DNA from: Aureimonas flava
Lineage (GTDB): Bacteria; Pseudomonadota; Alphaproteobacteria; Rhizobiales; Rhizobiaceae
Length of the DNA: 64,000 nt
Reading direction: 5' to 3'
Assembly (NCBI RefSeq): GCF_003583935.1
Contig: NZ_QYRN01000004.1
Location: 310,001-374,000 of the forward strand
Within the stretch, counting starts at the first letter, position 1; every line of letters starts with the position of its first letter. The position numbers were made by a program, and so were the translations under genes. Positions 35,981 through 45,104 of this stretch are shown here, piece by piece. The notes under the pieces were generated by a model. The model had not been told where the DNA came from. It worked only from the letters and a program-made list of their open reading frames with translations, and did not search any database.

Positions 35981-36721
35981 ATGACCGATCAGACCGAGGC
36001 GGGACCCGATTCCGCCTCCCACTGGATACTCCTGGGGATGCGTCAGGTGTTCAGCGCCCCGGCGCTGATCCTCGTCGTCGCCCATCTCGGCTTTGCGGGC
36101 CTCGCGCGCGAGGCCGGCATCACCTGGGTCGAGGCCAGCTTCATGGTGGCGACGATCTGGGCGTTGCCCGCCAACCTCATCCTGCTCGGCGCGGTGACCG
36201 CCGGCCTGTCGCTGGCCGCCACCGCGCTGGCGGTCGCCCTGTCGTCGCTGCGGATGATGCCGATGGTGATCGCGCTGCTGCCCGATCTGAAAGGGCCGGA
36301 GACGCGCCGTTCGACGCTTCTCTTCCTGTCGCATTTCGTCGCCGTCACCGCGTGGGTGGTGGCTCTGGAGAAGCTGCCGAGCGTGCCGCGGCGGTACCGG
36401 ACGCACTTCTTCGGGGGCTTCGCGATCTCGCTGACGGCGATCAACACCGCCGTCGTCGCCTTCGCCTTCAACCTGATGGGGCAACTCCCGGCGCTGGCGA
36501 CCGGCGCCCTGGCCTTCTTCACCCCGGTCTACTTCCTGACGTCGCTCTTCGGTTCGGCGCGCGAGTTCTCCGGCCGGCTCGCGCTTCTCACGGGGCTTCT
36601 GGCGATCCCGGTGGCGAACTGGCTCACGCCGGGCTTCGACATTCTGGTGGCGGGCATCGTCGGCGGCGTAGCCGCCTTCCTGATCGGTCAGCTCAGGTCG
36701 AGCCGGGAGGCGGGGCGGTGA
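35981..36721 (+). CDS. AzlC family branched-chain amino acid exporter subunit
   Basis: Large subunit of an AzlC/AzlD-type exporter of branched-chain amino acids in the inner membrane. The ATG at 35981 (MTDQTEAGPDSASHWILLGM) is the first conserved start; the same frame runs back into clpA as a shadow. The 246-residue protein has about seven hydrophobic segments and the family core AVALSSLRMMPMVIALLPDL at about residues 87-106. It is followed by the AzlD partner with a four-base overlap (GTGA). Whether the substrate is leucine, valine, methionine or an analogue cannot be told. Confidence 0.86.
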   Translation: MTDQTEAGPDSASHWILLGMRQVFSAPALILVVAHLGFAGLAREAGITWVEASFMVATIWALPANLILLGAVTAGLSLAATALAVALSSLRMMPMVIALLPDLKGPETRRSTLLFLSHFVAVTAWVVALEKLPSVPRRYRTHFFGGFAISLTAINTAVVAFAFNLMGQLPALATGALAFFTPVYFLTSLFGSAREFSGRLALLTGLLAIPVANWLTPGFDILVAGIVGGVAAFLIGQLRSSREAGR

Positions 36722-37083
36722 CGGGCCTCGACTTCCACGGCATCGATGCCATCTGGTGGCCCTATCTCTTCATCCTGCTGGCGGGCTGGCTGCCGACCGA
36801 CGTGTGGCGTTGGCTCGGCGTGTTCTCGGCCGGGCGGCTGAACGAGCGGTCGCCCGCCGTCGCCCTAGCGCGCACGATCGCGACCTCCCTCGTGGCGGCC
36901 GTGATCGGGCGGCTCGTGCTGCTGCCGGGCGAGTCGCTGGAGGCGATCCCCCTCGCGATCCGCATCGCGGCATTGGCGGTCGGGTTCGCGGCCTACTACT
37001 GGCTCGGGCGCAAGACCCTGATCGCGATCCTGTTCGCCGAGATCGTGCTTCTCGGCGTGCCCTGGGGGCTCGGCATCATCTGA
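36718..37083 (+). CDS. AzlD family small transporter subunit, GTG start
   Basis: Small partner of AzlC. The GTG at 36718 overlaps the azlC stop (GTGA) and follows GGGAGGCGGGGC; the product is 121 residues with about four membrane segments (near 13-32, 50-70, 80-100 and 102-120). The family stretch WLPTDVWRWLGVFSAGRLNE is present near the N-terminus. Its convergent neighbour, the HIT protein, ends five bases downstream. Confidence 0.84.
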   Translation: MTGLDFHGIDAIWWPYLFILLAGWLPTDVWRWLGVFSAGRLNERSPAVALARTIATSLVAAVIGRLVLLPGESLEAIPLAIRIAALAVGFAAYYWLGRKTLIAILFAEIVLLGVPWGLGII

Positions 37084-37087
37084 CGGG

Positions 37088-37510
37088 TCAGCCTAGCCGG
37101 GCGCGGATGGCCTCCGCGTGCTCGCGCAACTCGGCCGGGTCGGCCATGCCGCTCGCGTGGCGCTTCGGCTCGACGCCCGCGTAGCGCGGCACGACGTGGA
37201 AATGGAGGTGGAACACCGTCTGACCGGCAGCATCCTCGTTGAACTGGCTGACGACCACCCCGTCGGCGTCGAAGGCGGCCTTCGCCGCGCGAGCGAGGCG
37301 GGCGACGTGGGGCAGGGCCTTCGCAAGCACCGCGTCCTCGGCATCGAGGAGGTTGCGCGAGGGCGCCTTGGGCAGCAGCAGGCAGTGTCCCTTGCTCTGC
37401 GGCATCGCGTCCATGATGGCAACGAAGTCGTCCGTCTCGAACACCTTGGCGGAAGGGATCTCGCCGCGCAGGATCTTGGCGAAGATGTTGCCGTCGTCGT
37501 AGCCGGTCAT
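37088..37510 (-). CDS. HIT (histidine triad) family nucleotide-binding protein
   Basis: HIT hydrolase or transferase acting on nucleoside phosphoramidates or related conjugates. The triad is HLHFHVVP (about residues 101-108) with the catalytic middle histidine. The start MTGYDDGNIFAKILRGEIPS and DDFVAIMDAMPQSKGHCLLL are typical of the bacterial HinT-like group. The 140-residue length is normal. It stands alone on the minus strand, 65 bases after the FemAB-like gene end. Confidence 0.9.
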   Translation of the reverse strand: MTGYDDGNIFAKILRGEIPSAKVFETDDFVAIMDAMPQSKGHCLLLPKAPSRNLLDAEDAVLAKALPHVARLARAAKAAFDADGVVVSQFNEDAAGQTVFHLHFHVVPRYAGVEPKRHASGMADPAELREHAEAIRARLG

Positions 37511-37575
37511 TCTGAGGCCCCTCGTCGTCGTGGGTCGTCGGGACGTGACGGTCTAAACGGCCGGGCGCGTCTCGT

Positions 37576-38778
37576 CTACTCGGGGTCGCCCTTGCGGAAG
37601 GGGGTCGCTGCGGCGAGTTCGGGTTGCGCCAGGAGCACATGCCGGCGCTCGCGCTCAAGATAGTCCTCGATGGCCGATCGCAGACCGGAATGCGCGATGT
37701 CGTGGGCCGAATGGGTGATGACCGGCTCGTAGCCCCGCGCCAGCTTGTGCTCGCCCTGCGCCCCGGCCTCGACGATCGCGAGCCCGTGTTCGATCGCGTA
37801 GTCGATGGCCTGGTGGTAGCAGACCTCGAAATGCAGGAACGGGTGGTCCTCGACGCAGCCCCAGTAGCGGCCGAAGATCCGATCGCCGCCCACGAAATTC
37901 AACGCGCCCGCCACGTAGCGGCCCGCCCGGCGGGCCATCACCAGGACGATCGCCTCCGGCATGCGCTCGGCGATCAGGCGGAAGAAGGCGCGGTTCAGGT
38001 AGGGGCGGCCCCATTTGCGGCTGCCGGTGTCCATGTAGAACCCGAAGAAGGCGTCCCAGGCCTCCTCGCCGATCTCGGCCCCCGCGAGACGCTCGATCGA
38101 GATGCCGGCGGCGACCGCCTCGCGCCGCTCCTTGCGAAGGCCCTTGCGCTTGCGCGAGGCGAGCGTTTCCAGGAACTCGTCGTAGGTCGCATATCCACGG
38201 TTCACGAAATGGAACTGCTGGTCGGTGCGATGGAGGAAGCCTGCCTCGAGCATGGGCGCGAGATCCGCCTCTTCGAGGAAGGTCGCGTGCGCGGACGAGA
38301 CGCCCGTCTGGCGGACATAGGCGGCGATCGCCGAGACCATGGCGCCGCGCCGGACATCGGCGCCCGGCCCGTTGCCGACCAGGAGGCGCGGTCCGGTCGC
38401 GGGGGTGAAGGGAACGCTGACCTGAAGCTTCGGATAGTAGCGTCCGCCGGCGCGCTCGAAGGCGTCCGCCCAGCCATGGTCGAAGACGTATTCCCCTTGG
38501 CTGTTCCCCTTGAGATAGGCGGGCACGGCGGCGAGCAGCCGTCCCTCGGCATCCTCGAGAAGAAGATGCTGCGGCAGCCATCCGGTACGCCCGCCCACGC
38601 AGCCCGCCTCCTCGAGCGAAGCGAGGAATGCGCGGCGGGTGAACGGATGGGGCAGGGCACCCGGTCGGGCTTGCGGGTCGGCCAGGACATCCCAGGCCGC
38701 CGGTTCGACCGCCGACAGGCTCTCCACCACCCGCACGGTGAAGTCCGCCCCGTCGTCGCCGGAAGGTTCACCGTTCAT
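37576..38778 (-). CDS. FemAB-like GNAT protein (DUF482 / peptidogalycan biosynthesis-recognition family)
   Basis: Protein of the DUF482 group with a GNAT/FemAB-like fold; the reaction is unknown. I start at the ATG at 38778, giving 400 residues; the open frame extends 50 codons further without conservation. Typical stretches are PHPFTRRAFLASLEEAGCVG, YVFDHGWADAFERAGGRYYP, YPKLQVSVPFTPATGPRLL, QFHFVNRGYATYDEFLETLA with the basic ASRKRKGLRKERREA, then YMDTGSRKWGRPYLNRAFF and EVCYHQAIDYAIEHGL with GAQGEHKLARGYEPV. It is the last gene of a ridA-gdpD-this gene run on the minus strand. Confidence 0.86.
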   Translation of the reverse strand: MNGEPSGDDGADFTVRVVESLSAVEPAAWDVLADPQARPGALPHPFTRRAFLASLEEAGCVGGRTGWLPQHLLLEDAEGRLLAAVPAYLKGNSQGEYVFDHGWADAFERAGGRYYPKLQVSVPFTPATGPRLLVGNGPGADVRRGAMVSAIAAYVRQTGVSSAHATFLEEADLAPMLEAGFLHRTDQQFHFVNRGYATYDEFLETLASRKRKGLRKERREAVAAGISIERLAGAEIGEEAWDAFFGFYMDTGSRKWGRPYLNRAFFRLIAERMPEAIVLVMARRAGRYVAGALNFVGGDRIFGRYWGCVEDHPFLHFEVCYHQAIDYAIEHGLAIVEAGAQGEHKLARGYEPVITHSAHDIAHSGLRSAIEDYLERERRHVLLAQPELAAATPFRKGDPE

Positions 38779-38810
38779 GCTGGCTGTCCTGCGCTGATGG
38801 ATGCGGCGCC

Positions 38811-39536
38811 CTAGGGAACGAAGCCCTCGAACGTCATCTGGTCGGCATGGGTCGCGCTCTGCTCGACGTCGGAGGGCGTGCGGACGGTCCAACTGATCAC
38901 CGGCGCGCGCCGCACGTCCCGCACCCACGTGACGAATGCGTTGGGAAGATGGTGGACGTTATAGGACACGAACGCGCAGCGTCTCTCGAAGACGACACGA
39001 TGTCGCTCCAGCGCCTCCGGCCGGGTTCCCTCGGCGGTGAGTCCGATCGGCAGGTCGAGCCCGGCCTCACCCGCCTGGTCGAGCAGCCAGTGGTCGAACG
39101 ACATCAGCGCGAGCGGGCCGCGATAGGCTGCCAGAACGGGCCCGGCATCGTCCATGAAACCCGCGTCCGCGGCTGCGTCGATGCCCTTGGCCTCGACCAC
39201 GATCGGCACCCGGCCGTCCACGAGGTCGAGAAGCGCGGCAAGCGTGGGCGGCGCCTCGTCCGTGTCGAACAGCCGCAACCTCGAGACCTCGGCGGCCGTG
39301 AGGTCGTCGATCCGGCCGGAGACACCCGCTAGCCGGGCGAGGTTGTGGTCGTGGAAGACCACCGGAACGCCGTCGCGCGTGCGGTGGATGTCGCACTCGA
39401 TCGCGAAGCCCCCTTCGATCGCGGCCCGGAAGGCCGCAAGGGAGTTTTCGGGGATGCCGCGCGCGCGATCGTGCAGCCCGCGATGAGCGATGGGGCGGGC
39501 GGTCAGCCAGCCAAGACCGGACGGAGCGTCGACCAT
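38811..39536 (-). CDS. Glycerophosphodiester phosphodiesterase family protein
   Basis: GDPD enzymes split glycerophosphodiesters into glycerol-3-phosphate and an alcohol. The N-terminal motif is PIAHRGLHDRARGIPENSLA at about residues 15-34, followed by AIECDIHRTRDGVPVVFHDH with Glu and Asp as metal ligands and the catalytic His of FHDHNL. The 241-residue protein has no signal peptide and should be cytoplasmic. The ATG at 39536 is chosen because it fits the domain start and lies four bases after the ridA-like stop. Substrate is unknown. Confidence 0.91.
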   Translation of the reverse strand: MVDAPSGLGWLTARPIAHRGLHDRARGIPENSLAAFRAAIEGGFAIECDIHRTRDGVPVVFHDHNLARLAGVSGRIDDLTAAEVSRLRLFDTDEAPPTLAALLDLVDGRVPIVVEAKGIDAAADAGFMDDAGPVLAAYRGPLALMSFDHWLLDQAGEAGLDLPIGLTAEGTRPEALERHRVVFERRCAFVSYNVHHLPNAFVTWVRDVRRAPVISWTVRTPSDVEQSATHADQMTFEGFVP

Positions 39537-39540
39537 GGCG

Positions 39541-40005
39541 TCAGCCGATCTCGAACAGGGCCTCGATCTCCACCGCGGCGTCGAGCGGCAGCGCCGGCAC
39601 GCCCACGGCGGAGCGGGCATGCCGGCCGCGCTCGCCCAGGATCTCGGCCAGGAAGTCGGACGCTCCGTTGGCGACCTTGTGCTGCTCGGTGAAGCCCGGG
39701 GCGCTCGCGACGAAGACGGTGAGTTTCAGGAGGCGGCCGATCGTCTCGAGGTCGCCCAGCGCGGCCTTCGCCTGAGCGAGGATGTTGACCGCGCACAGGC
39801 GCGCCGCGCGCTGCCCGTCCTCGAGCGACACGCCGTCGCCCAACTTGCCCGTCACGGCGACCTTGCCCGCTTCCATCGGAAGCTGGCCCGAGGTCTGGAG
39901 CGTCGATCCGAAGCGCACGTAGGAGACGTAGTTCGCCGCGGGCGCGGCGGCGTCTGGCACTGTCACGCCGGCGGCGGCGAGACGGTCGGCGATCGATTCG
40001 GTCAT
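39541..40005 (-). CDS. RidA family protein (YjgF/YER057c/UK114)
   Basis: RidA proteins hydrolyse reactive enamine/imine intermediates or have related roles. The 154-residue protein has the domain from about residue 15, with VRFGSTLQTSGQLPMEAGKV, LEDGQRAARLCAVNILAQAK, IGRLLKLTVFVASAPGFTEQ, and HARSAVGVPALPLDAAVEIEAL, in which the Arg of HARSAV matches the substrate-binding arginine of RidA. The Cys normally next to it is Ala here, so it is not a canonical RidA and may belong to another Rid subgroup. I start at 40005 rather than 11 codons upstream. Confidence 0.88.
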   Translation of the reverse strand: MTESIADRLAAAGVTVPDAAAPAANYVSYVRFGSTLQTSGQLPMEAGKVAVTGKLGDGVSLEDGQRAARLCAVNILAQAKAALGDLETIGRLLKLTVFVASAPGFTEQHKVANGASDFLAEILGERGRHARSAVGVPALPLDAAVEIEALFEIG

Positions 40006-40108
40006 GGTCCACTCCGGATGGGAATTTGCGCCGCACACGGCTATCAGGTTTTATCGGCCGGTTCGATCGTCGAACCCGACGCCTTCATGATGGGACGCAC
40101 TCGCTTTG

Positions 40109-40918
40109 ATGCAATACGGCTTGGCCTTGTCGGCGATGGCCCTCGCCCTCTCCGCGTCCCGCGACGCGCCCGCAGCGGACCTCCAGCCGCACGAGGCGGT
40201 CTACGATCTCGCGCTCGTGTCGCAGACAGCGGACTTCAACAGCGTGGACGGGCGGATCGCGCTGCAACTGAAGACTGACGCCTGCGCCGCCCTTTCGCTG
40301 GACTACCGCTTCGTCGCTCGGTTCCACGAGGACGACGAACTGACCGTGACCGACCAGCAGACGCTTTCCAAGGAAACGCGGGACGGAAAGCGCTACGAGT
40401 TCCGCACGCGCACCCTGGTGGACGGCACGGAGCAGAGCGTGGTCGAGGGCGTCGCGGTGAACGACGCCGAGGCGACCCACGTGCGGTTCGAGACGCCGGT
40501 GAAACGCGAAACCGAGCTTCCGTTGTCGGTCTTTCCGCTCGGCCACACGGCCAAGCTGATCGACCGCGCCCTGGCGGGCGACCGGATGGTGCAGGCCAAG
40601 CTCTTCGACGGCGACGACGACGCCGACAAGCTGCTGACCACGACGTCGCTGATCCTGCCGGCCAAGTCGGGGGAACGGCCGGCGGACGCCGGCATCGCCG
40701 GGCTGCTCGACGGCCTTCGGTCCTGGAACATCACCGAATCCTACTACAACAGCGACAGCGACGACGACGGGATGCCCGTCTTCGAGACCCGCTACCGGCT
40801 CTACGAGAACGGGGTGACCGACCGGCTGCGGCTGGATTTCGGCGAGTACACGCTAGAGGGCGGTCTGGCGCGGCTGAGCTACTACGGCCGGCCCACCGGC
40901 TGCCCCGCATCGCCCTAG
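40109..40918 (+). CDS. DUF3108 family exported protein
   Basis: A 269-residue protein with a likely signal peptide (about residues 1-24, cleavage near APAAD) and a DUF3108 domain. Function unknown; it should be periplasmic. Recognisable stretches are [40 protein letters not shown] and [14 protein letters not shown] at the end, with two cysteines (about positions 55 and 266). The ATG at 40109 lacks a clear ribosome binding site, and a TTG one codon earlier is equally possible. It diverges from the ridA-like gene. Confidence 0.8.
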   Translation: MQYGLALSAMALALSASRDAPAADLQPHEAVYDLALVSQTADFNSVDGRIALQLKTDACAALSLDYRFVARFHEDDELTVTDQQTLSKETRDGKRYEFRTRTLVDGTEQSVVEGVAVNDAEATHVRFETPVKRETELPLSVFPLGHTAKLIDRALAGDRMVQAKLFDGDDDADKLLTTTSLILPAKSGERPADAGIAGLLDGLRSWNITESYYNSDSDDDGMPVFETRYRLYENGVTDRLRLDFGEYTLEGGLARLSYYGRPTGCPASP

Positions 40919-41084
40919 GGCCGGGCGCGGGTCCGACTTGCCGGGGCAGCGCATATGGTGTATGCGCGCCGACATTCCACACACGGAAGTTGGGCATCGG
41001 GAGAGCCACGGTTCTCCCTTCCCTCCGGTGGCGGCCGCCGGCCGCTTCGTTCCGTGGAGGCATAACCGGTCAAGGAAAACGAAC

Positions 41085-41879
41085 ATGGCTCTGCCAGATT
41101 ACTCCATGCGCCAGCTCCTCGAGGCGGGCGTCCACTTCGGCCACCAGACCCACCGCTGGAACCCGAAGATGTCGCCGTTCATCTTCGGCGCGCGCAACAA
41201 CATCCACATCATCGACCTCGCGCAGACGGTGCCGATGCTGCACCGCGCGCTCCAGGCGGTGTCCGACACCGTTGCCAAGGGCGGCCGCGTGCTGTTCGTC
41301 GGCACCAAGCGCCAGGCTTCGGAGATCATCGCCGACGCCGCCAACCGCTCGGCCCAGTACTACGTGAACGCCCGCTGGCTCGGCGGCATGCTCACCAACT
41401 GGAAGACCATCTCCAACTCGATCCAGCGCCTGCGCAAGCTGGACGAGCTCCTGTCCGGCGAGGCCCAGGGCTTCACCAAGAAGGAGCGCCTCACCCTGCA
41501 GCGCGAGCGCGACAAGCTCGACCGCGCGCTCGGCGGCATCAAGGACATGGGCGGCGTGCCGGACATGATCTTCATCATCGACACCAACAAGGAGGCGATC
41601 GCCATCGACGAGGCCAAGCGTCTCGGCATCCCGGTCGTCGCCATCGTCGATTCGAACTGCGATCCTTCCCGCATCGACTTCCCGATCCCGGGCAACGACG
41701 ACGCGGCCCGCGCGATCTCGCTCTATTGCGACCTCGTCGCCCGTTCGGCGGTGGACGGCATCGCCCGTCAGCAGGGCTCGATGGGCGTCGATCTCGGCGC
41801 CATGGAAGAGGCCCCGGTCGAGGAGGCCCTCGAGGAGGGTGAGCCCGCGTCCGAGGAGCAGGCCGCCTCGGCCGCCTGA
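41085..41879 (+). CDS. rpsB: 30S ribosomal protein S2 (uS2)
   Basis: S2 lies between head and body of the 30S subunit and recruits S1. The ATG at 41085 follows CAAGGAAAACGAAC and gives [20 protein letters not shown]; the frame extends 49 codons upstream without conservation. Motifs are [34 protein letters not shown] and [20 protein letters not shown]. At 264 residues it has an acidic tail (about 240-264), usual in alphaproteobacteria. It is followed by tsf after 106 bases that contain a hairpin. Confidence 0.97.
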   Translation: MALPDYSMRQLLEAGVHFGHQTHRWNPKMSPFIFGARNNIHIIDLAQTVPMLHRALQAVSDTVAKGGRVLFVGTKRQASEIIADAANRSAQYYVNARWLGGMLTNWKTISNSIQRLRKLDELLSGEAQGFTKKERLTLQRERDKLDRALGGIKDMGGVPDMIFIIDTNKEAIAIDEAKRLGIPVVAIVDSNCDPSRIDFPIPGNDDAARAISLYCDLVARSAVDGIARQQGSMGVDLGAMEEAPVEEALEEGEPASEEQAASAA

Positions 41880-41900
41880 TCGCCAGACCCAACCATCGAT

Positions 41901-41924
41901 GTGACGGCGTCACCGCGCCGTCAC
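41901..41924 (+). repeat. Hairpin between rpsB and tsf
   Basis: GTGACGGCG and CGCCGTCAC are perfect 9-base complements around TCACCG. It starts 22 bases after the rpsB stop. No T run follows. It could set the S2 to EF-Ts ratio by partial termination or by RNA processing. Confidence 0.55.
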
Positions 41925-41985
41925 AAGACTGGCGCACTCCTTCCCGCAGAAGCCGTGCGCCGATTTTTTTGATAGAGGCCAATTC

Positions 41986-42912
41986 ATGACGATCTCCGCT
42001 TCGATGGTGAAGGAACTGCGCGAAAAGACCGGCGCGGGCATGATGGACTGCAAGACCGCGCTCGCCGAGACCAACGGAGACATGGAAGCCGCGATCGACT
42101 GGCTGCGCGCCAAGGGCATCGCCAAGGCCGACAAGAAGTCGAGCCGCACGGCGGCCGAGGGTCTCGTCGGCGTGGCCAGCGGCGACAACGCCGCGGTGGT
42201 GGTCGAGCTCAACTCCGAGACCGACTTCGTGGCCCGCAACGACGCCTTCCAGGCTCTGGTCCGCAACGTGGCCCAGGCCGCGCTCGGCACCGACGGTTCG
42301 GTCGAGGCGGTCGGCTCCGCGACCCTGGCCGATTCCGGCAAGAGCGTGGTGGACACGGTCAAGGACGCGGTCGCCACGATCGGCGAGAACATGAACCTGC
42401 GTCGCTCGGCCAAGCTCACGGTCTCCAACGGCGTCGTCGCGACCTACATCCACAACCAGGTCACCGAGGGCCTCGGCAAGCTGGGCGTGCTGGTGGCGCT
42501 GGAGTCGACCGGCGACAAGGCCGCACTGACCACCTTCGGGCGCCAGGTCGCCATGCACGTCGCGGCGACCAACCCGCTGGCGCTGACCGAGAGCGAGGTC
42601 GACGCGGCCACCGCCGAGCGCGAGAAGGCGATCTTCTCGGAGCAGGCGCGCGAGTCGGGCAAGCCGGAAGCGATCGTCGAGAAGATGGTCGAGGGCCGCA
42701 TGCGCAAGTTCTACGAGGAGGTCGTCCTCCTGAAGCAGAACTTCGTCATCAACCCCGACCTCACGGTCGAGAAGGCGCTGGAAGCGGCGGCCAAGGACTT
42801 CGGCGCGCCGGCCAAGATCGTCGGCTTCGTGCGCTTCGCGCTGGGCGAGGGCATCGAGCGCGAGCAGAGCGACTTCGCGGCGGAAGTCGCCGCGGCGGCC
42901 GGCAAGAAGTAA
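41986..42912 (+). CDS. tsf: Elongation factor Ts
   Basis: EF-Ts is the nucleotide exchange factor of EF-Tu. The 308-residue protein begins with the UBA-like domain ([36 protein letters not shown]), followed by the signature [20 protein letters not shown], where the TDFV motif inserts into EF-Tu, and the C-terminal module [35 protein letters not shown] lies ahead of the ATG. It is of normal length. Confidence 0.98.
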   Translation: MTISASMVKELREKTGAGMMDCKTALAETNGDMEAAIDWLRAKGIAKADKKSSRTAAEGLVGVASGDNAAVVVELNSETDFVARNDAFQALVRNVAQAALGTDGSVEAVGSATLADSGKSVVDTVKDAVATIGENMNLRRSAKLTVSNGVVATYIHNQVTEGLGKLGVLVALESTGDKAALTTFGRQVAMHVAATNPLALTESEVDAATAEREKAIFSEQARESGKPEAIVEKMVEGRMRKFYEEVVLLKQNFVINPDLTVEKALEAAAKDFGAPAKIVGFVRFALGEGIEREQSDFAAEVAAAAGKK

Positions 42913-42948
42913 GCCGGGCCCTCGGGGCTCGTCTCACCCGTGGAACGT

Positions 42949-42983
42949 GGAAGGGCGTCCGCTTGAGAAGCGGGCGCCCTTCC
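42949..42983 (+). repeat. Long hairpin between tsf and pyrH
   Basis: GGAAGGGCGTCCGCTT (42949-42964) pairs with AAGCGGGCGCCCTTCC (42968-42983) over 16 positions with one T-G wobble, around GAG. It is the most stable-looking stem of the region, but TGTATCG follows instead of a T run. It may be a terminator with an imperfect U tract, or an mRNA processing or stability element that divides rpsB-tsf from pyrH-frr. Confidence 0.6.
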
Positions 42984-43018
42984 TGTATCGCAAGCCGGCA
43001 TCATCCGAAGGACAATCC

Positions 43019-43732
43019 ATGACGATCCGTTTCGAGCGCGTTCTGCTGAAGGTTTCCGGTGAAGCGCTGATGGGCGGGCAGGGGTTCGGGATCGACGTCG
43101 CGGTGGCCGACCGCATCGCGGCCGACATCAAGGAAGCGCGCGAACTCGGCGTCGAGATTTCGGTGGTGATCGGCGGCGGCAACATCTTCCGAGGCGTCGC
43201 CGTGGCGTCCAAGGGTGGCGACCGCGTCACCGGCGACCACATGGGCATGCTGGCGACCGTGATCAACGCAATGGCGCTGCGCACTTCGCTCACCAAGCTC
43301 GGCGTGGACGCGATCGTGCTGTCGGCCATTGCCATGCCGGAGCTGTGCGAGAGCTTCTCGCAGCGCGCCGCCCTGGCGCATGCGAGCGCCGGCCGCGTCG
43401 TGATCTTCGCCGGCGGCACCGGTAATCCGTTCTTCACCACCGATTCCGCCGCCGCGCTGCGCGCCGCCGAGATGGGCGCGACCGCCCTGTTCAAGGGCAC
43501 GCAGGTGGACGGCATCTACAGCGCCGACCCCAAGCTCGTGCCCGACGCCACGCGCTTCGACCGGCTGACGCACGGCGAGGTCCTGTCCCGCGGGCTCGCC
43601 GTGATGGACGTGACGGCTGTCGCGCTGGCGCGCGAGAACCATATCCCGATCGTCGTATTCTCCATCCACGAAAAGGGCGAGTTCGCCCGCATCCTGACCG
43701 GCGGCGGCCGCTCGACTATCGTTTCCGACTAA
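43019..43732 (+). CDS. pyrH: UMP kinase
   Basis: Hexameric bacterial UMP kinase that makes UDP from UMP and ATP. I start at the ATG at 43019 ([20 protein letters not shown]), seven bases after GAAGGACA; the frame runs back over the tsf-pyrH hairpin without conservation. Family motifs are [13 protein letters not shown] (here [13 protein letters not shown]), [36 protein letters not shown] and [14 protein letters not shown]. The 237-residue length is standard. Confidence 0.97.
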   Translation: MTIRFERVLLKVSGEALMGGQGFGIDVAVADRIAADIKEARELGVEISVVIGGGNIFRGVAVASKGGDRVTGDHMGMLATVINAMALRTSLTKLGVDAIVLSAIAMPELCESFSQRAALAHASAGRVVIFAGGTGNPFFTTDSAAALRAAEMGATALFKGTQVDGIYSADPKLVPDATRFDRLTHGEVLSRGLAVMDVTAVALARENHIPIVVFSIHEKGEFARILTGGGRSTIVSD

Positions 43733-43769
43733 TCGCCGCCCGCTCGCAGACCATCAGAAAGGAACCGCA

Positions 43770-44327
43770 ATGGCCGCTCTCGACCTCAACGAACTGAAGC
43801 GCCGCATGGACGGGGCGATCACGTCGTTCAAGGGCGACCTCGCGGGCCTGCGCACGGGGCGCGCCTCGGCCAACCTCCTGGACCCGATCGTGGTGGAGGC
43901 CTACGGTTCGTCCATGCCGCTGACGCAGGTCGCCAACGTCTCCGTTCCCGAGCCGCGCATGGTTTCGGTGTCGGTCTGGGACAAGTCGATGGTCGGCGCG
44001 GTGGAGCGAGCGATCCGCGAGAGCAGCCTCGGCCTCAACCCGATCACGGACGGCACCACCCTGCGCATCCCGCTCCCCGAACTGAACGAGCAGCGCCGCA
44101 AGGAACTCGTGAAGGTCGCCCACACCTACGGCGAGAACGCGCGCGTCGCGGCCCGCCATGTTCGCCGCGACGGGATGGACACGCTCAAGAAGTCCGAGAA
44201 AGATGGCGACATCGGCCAGGACGAGAGCCGTGTGCTGGCCGAGAAGGTCCAGAAGATGACGGACGAGACGATCGCCGAGATCGACAAGGCGCTTTCCGTG
44301 AAGGAAGCCGAAATCATGCAGGTCTAG
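43770..44327 (+). CDS. frr: Ribosome recycling factor
   Basis: RRF splits the post-termination ribosome together with EF-G. The 185-residue protein has the family pattern [60 protein letters not shown] and [20 protein letters not shown] with [22 protein letters not shown] (two stretches). AGAAAGGAACCGCA precedes the ATG. It lies 37 bases after pyrH. Confidence 0.98.
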   Translation: MAALDLNELKRRMDGAITSFKGDLAGLRTGRASANLLDPIVVEAYGSSMPLTQVANVSVPEPRMVSVSVWDKSMVGAVERAIRESSLGLNPITDGTTLRIPLPELNEQRRKELVKVAHTYGENARVAARHVRRDGMDTLKKSEKDGDIGQDESRVLAEKVQKMTDETIAEIDKALSVKEAEIMQV

Positions 44328-44371
44328 GCTGTCCGGAATCGGCGGCGGCGGATTCAGGACGGACGGGCGCG

Positions 44372-45100
44372 ATGGAAGATCAGGTGCGGCATCCCAAGCA
44401 TGTCGCCATCATCATGGACGGCAACGGACGCTGGGCGAAGGCTCGCGGCCTGCCGCGCACGATGGGCCATCGGCGGGGCGTCGAGGCCGTGCGCCAGGCC
44501 GTGCGCACGGCTCGCGAGCTCGGGATCGAGTATCTGACGCTGTTCGCCTTCTCGTCCGAGAACTGGAAGCGGCCGCAGGAGGAGGTTGGCGAGATCCTGC
44601 GCCTCCTGAAGTTCTTCATCCGCCGCGATCTCGCCGAGCTGCACCGCGAAGGCGTCCGCGTTCGGGTGATCGGCGAGCGCAACTCGCTTCCCGCCGATAT
44701 TCGCCACCTCCTGGAGGAGGCGGAGGAGCTGACGGTCGACAACGACCGCAACACGCTCCTGGTCGCCTTCAACTACGGCGCACGCGACGAGATCGCACGC
44801 GCCATGCGGCGGATCGCGGAGAAGCTGGTGGCCGGGGAGACCACGGTCGACGCGGTGACGCCCGAGCTCCTCGACGCGCATCTCGACACGGCCGGGATCC
44901 CCGATCCCGACCTCATCATCCGCACCAGCGGCGAGCTGCGGCTGTCGAACTTCCTCCTCTGGCAGGCGGCCTATTCGGAGTTCGCCTTCCTGCCCTGCTA
45001 CTGGCCGGACTTCGACGAGGCGATCTTCGCCGAGACGGTGCGCGAATACTCGCTGCGGGACAGGCGCTTCGGCGGTCTCTCGCACGAGATCGCGTCCTGA
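44372..45100 (+). CDS. uppS: Isoprenyl transferase (undecaprenyl diphosphate synthase)
   Basis: Adds isopentenyl units to farnesyl diphosphate to make the lipid carrier for peptidoglycan and other glycans. The signature [20 protein letters not shown] (about residues 10-29) carries the catalytic Asp; [11 protein letters not shown] and [20 protein letters not shown] follow, and [20 protein letters not shown] with AYSEFAF closes the active site. 242 residues. cdsA follows after four bases, so they are co-transcribed. Confidence 0.96.
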   Translation: MEDQVRHPKHVAIIMDGNGRWAKARGLPRTMGHRRGVEAVRQAVRTARELGIEYLTLFAFSSENWKRPQEEVGEILRLLKFFIRRDLAELHREGVRVRVIGERNSLPADIRHLLEEAEELTVDNDRNTLLVAFNYGARDEIARAMRRIAEKLVAGETTVDAVTPELLDAHLDTAGIPDPDLIIRTSGELRLSNFLLWQAAYSEFAFLPCYWPDFDEAIFAETVREYSLRDRRFGGLSHEIAS

Positions 45101-45104
45101 CGCG

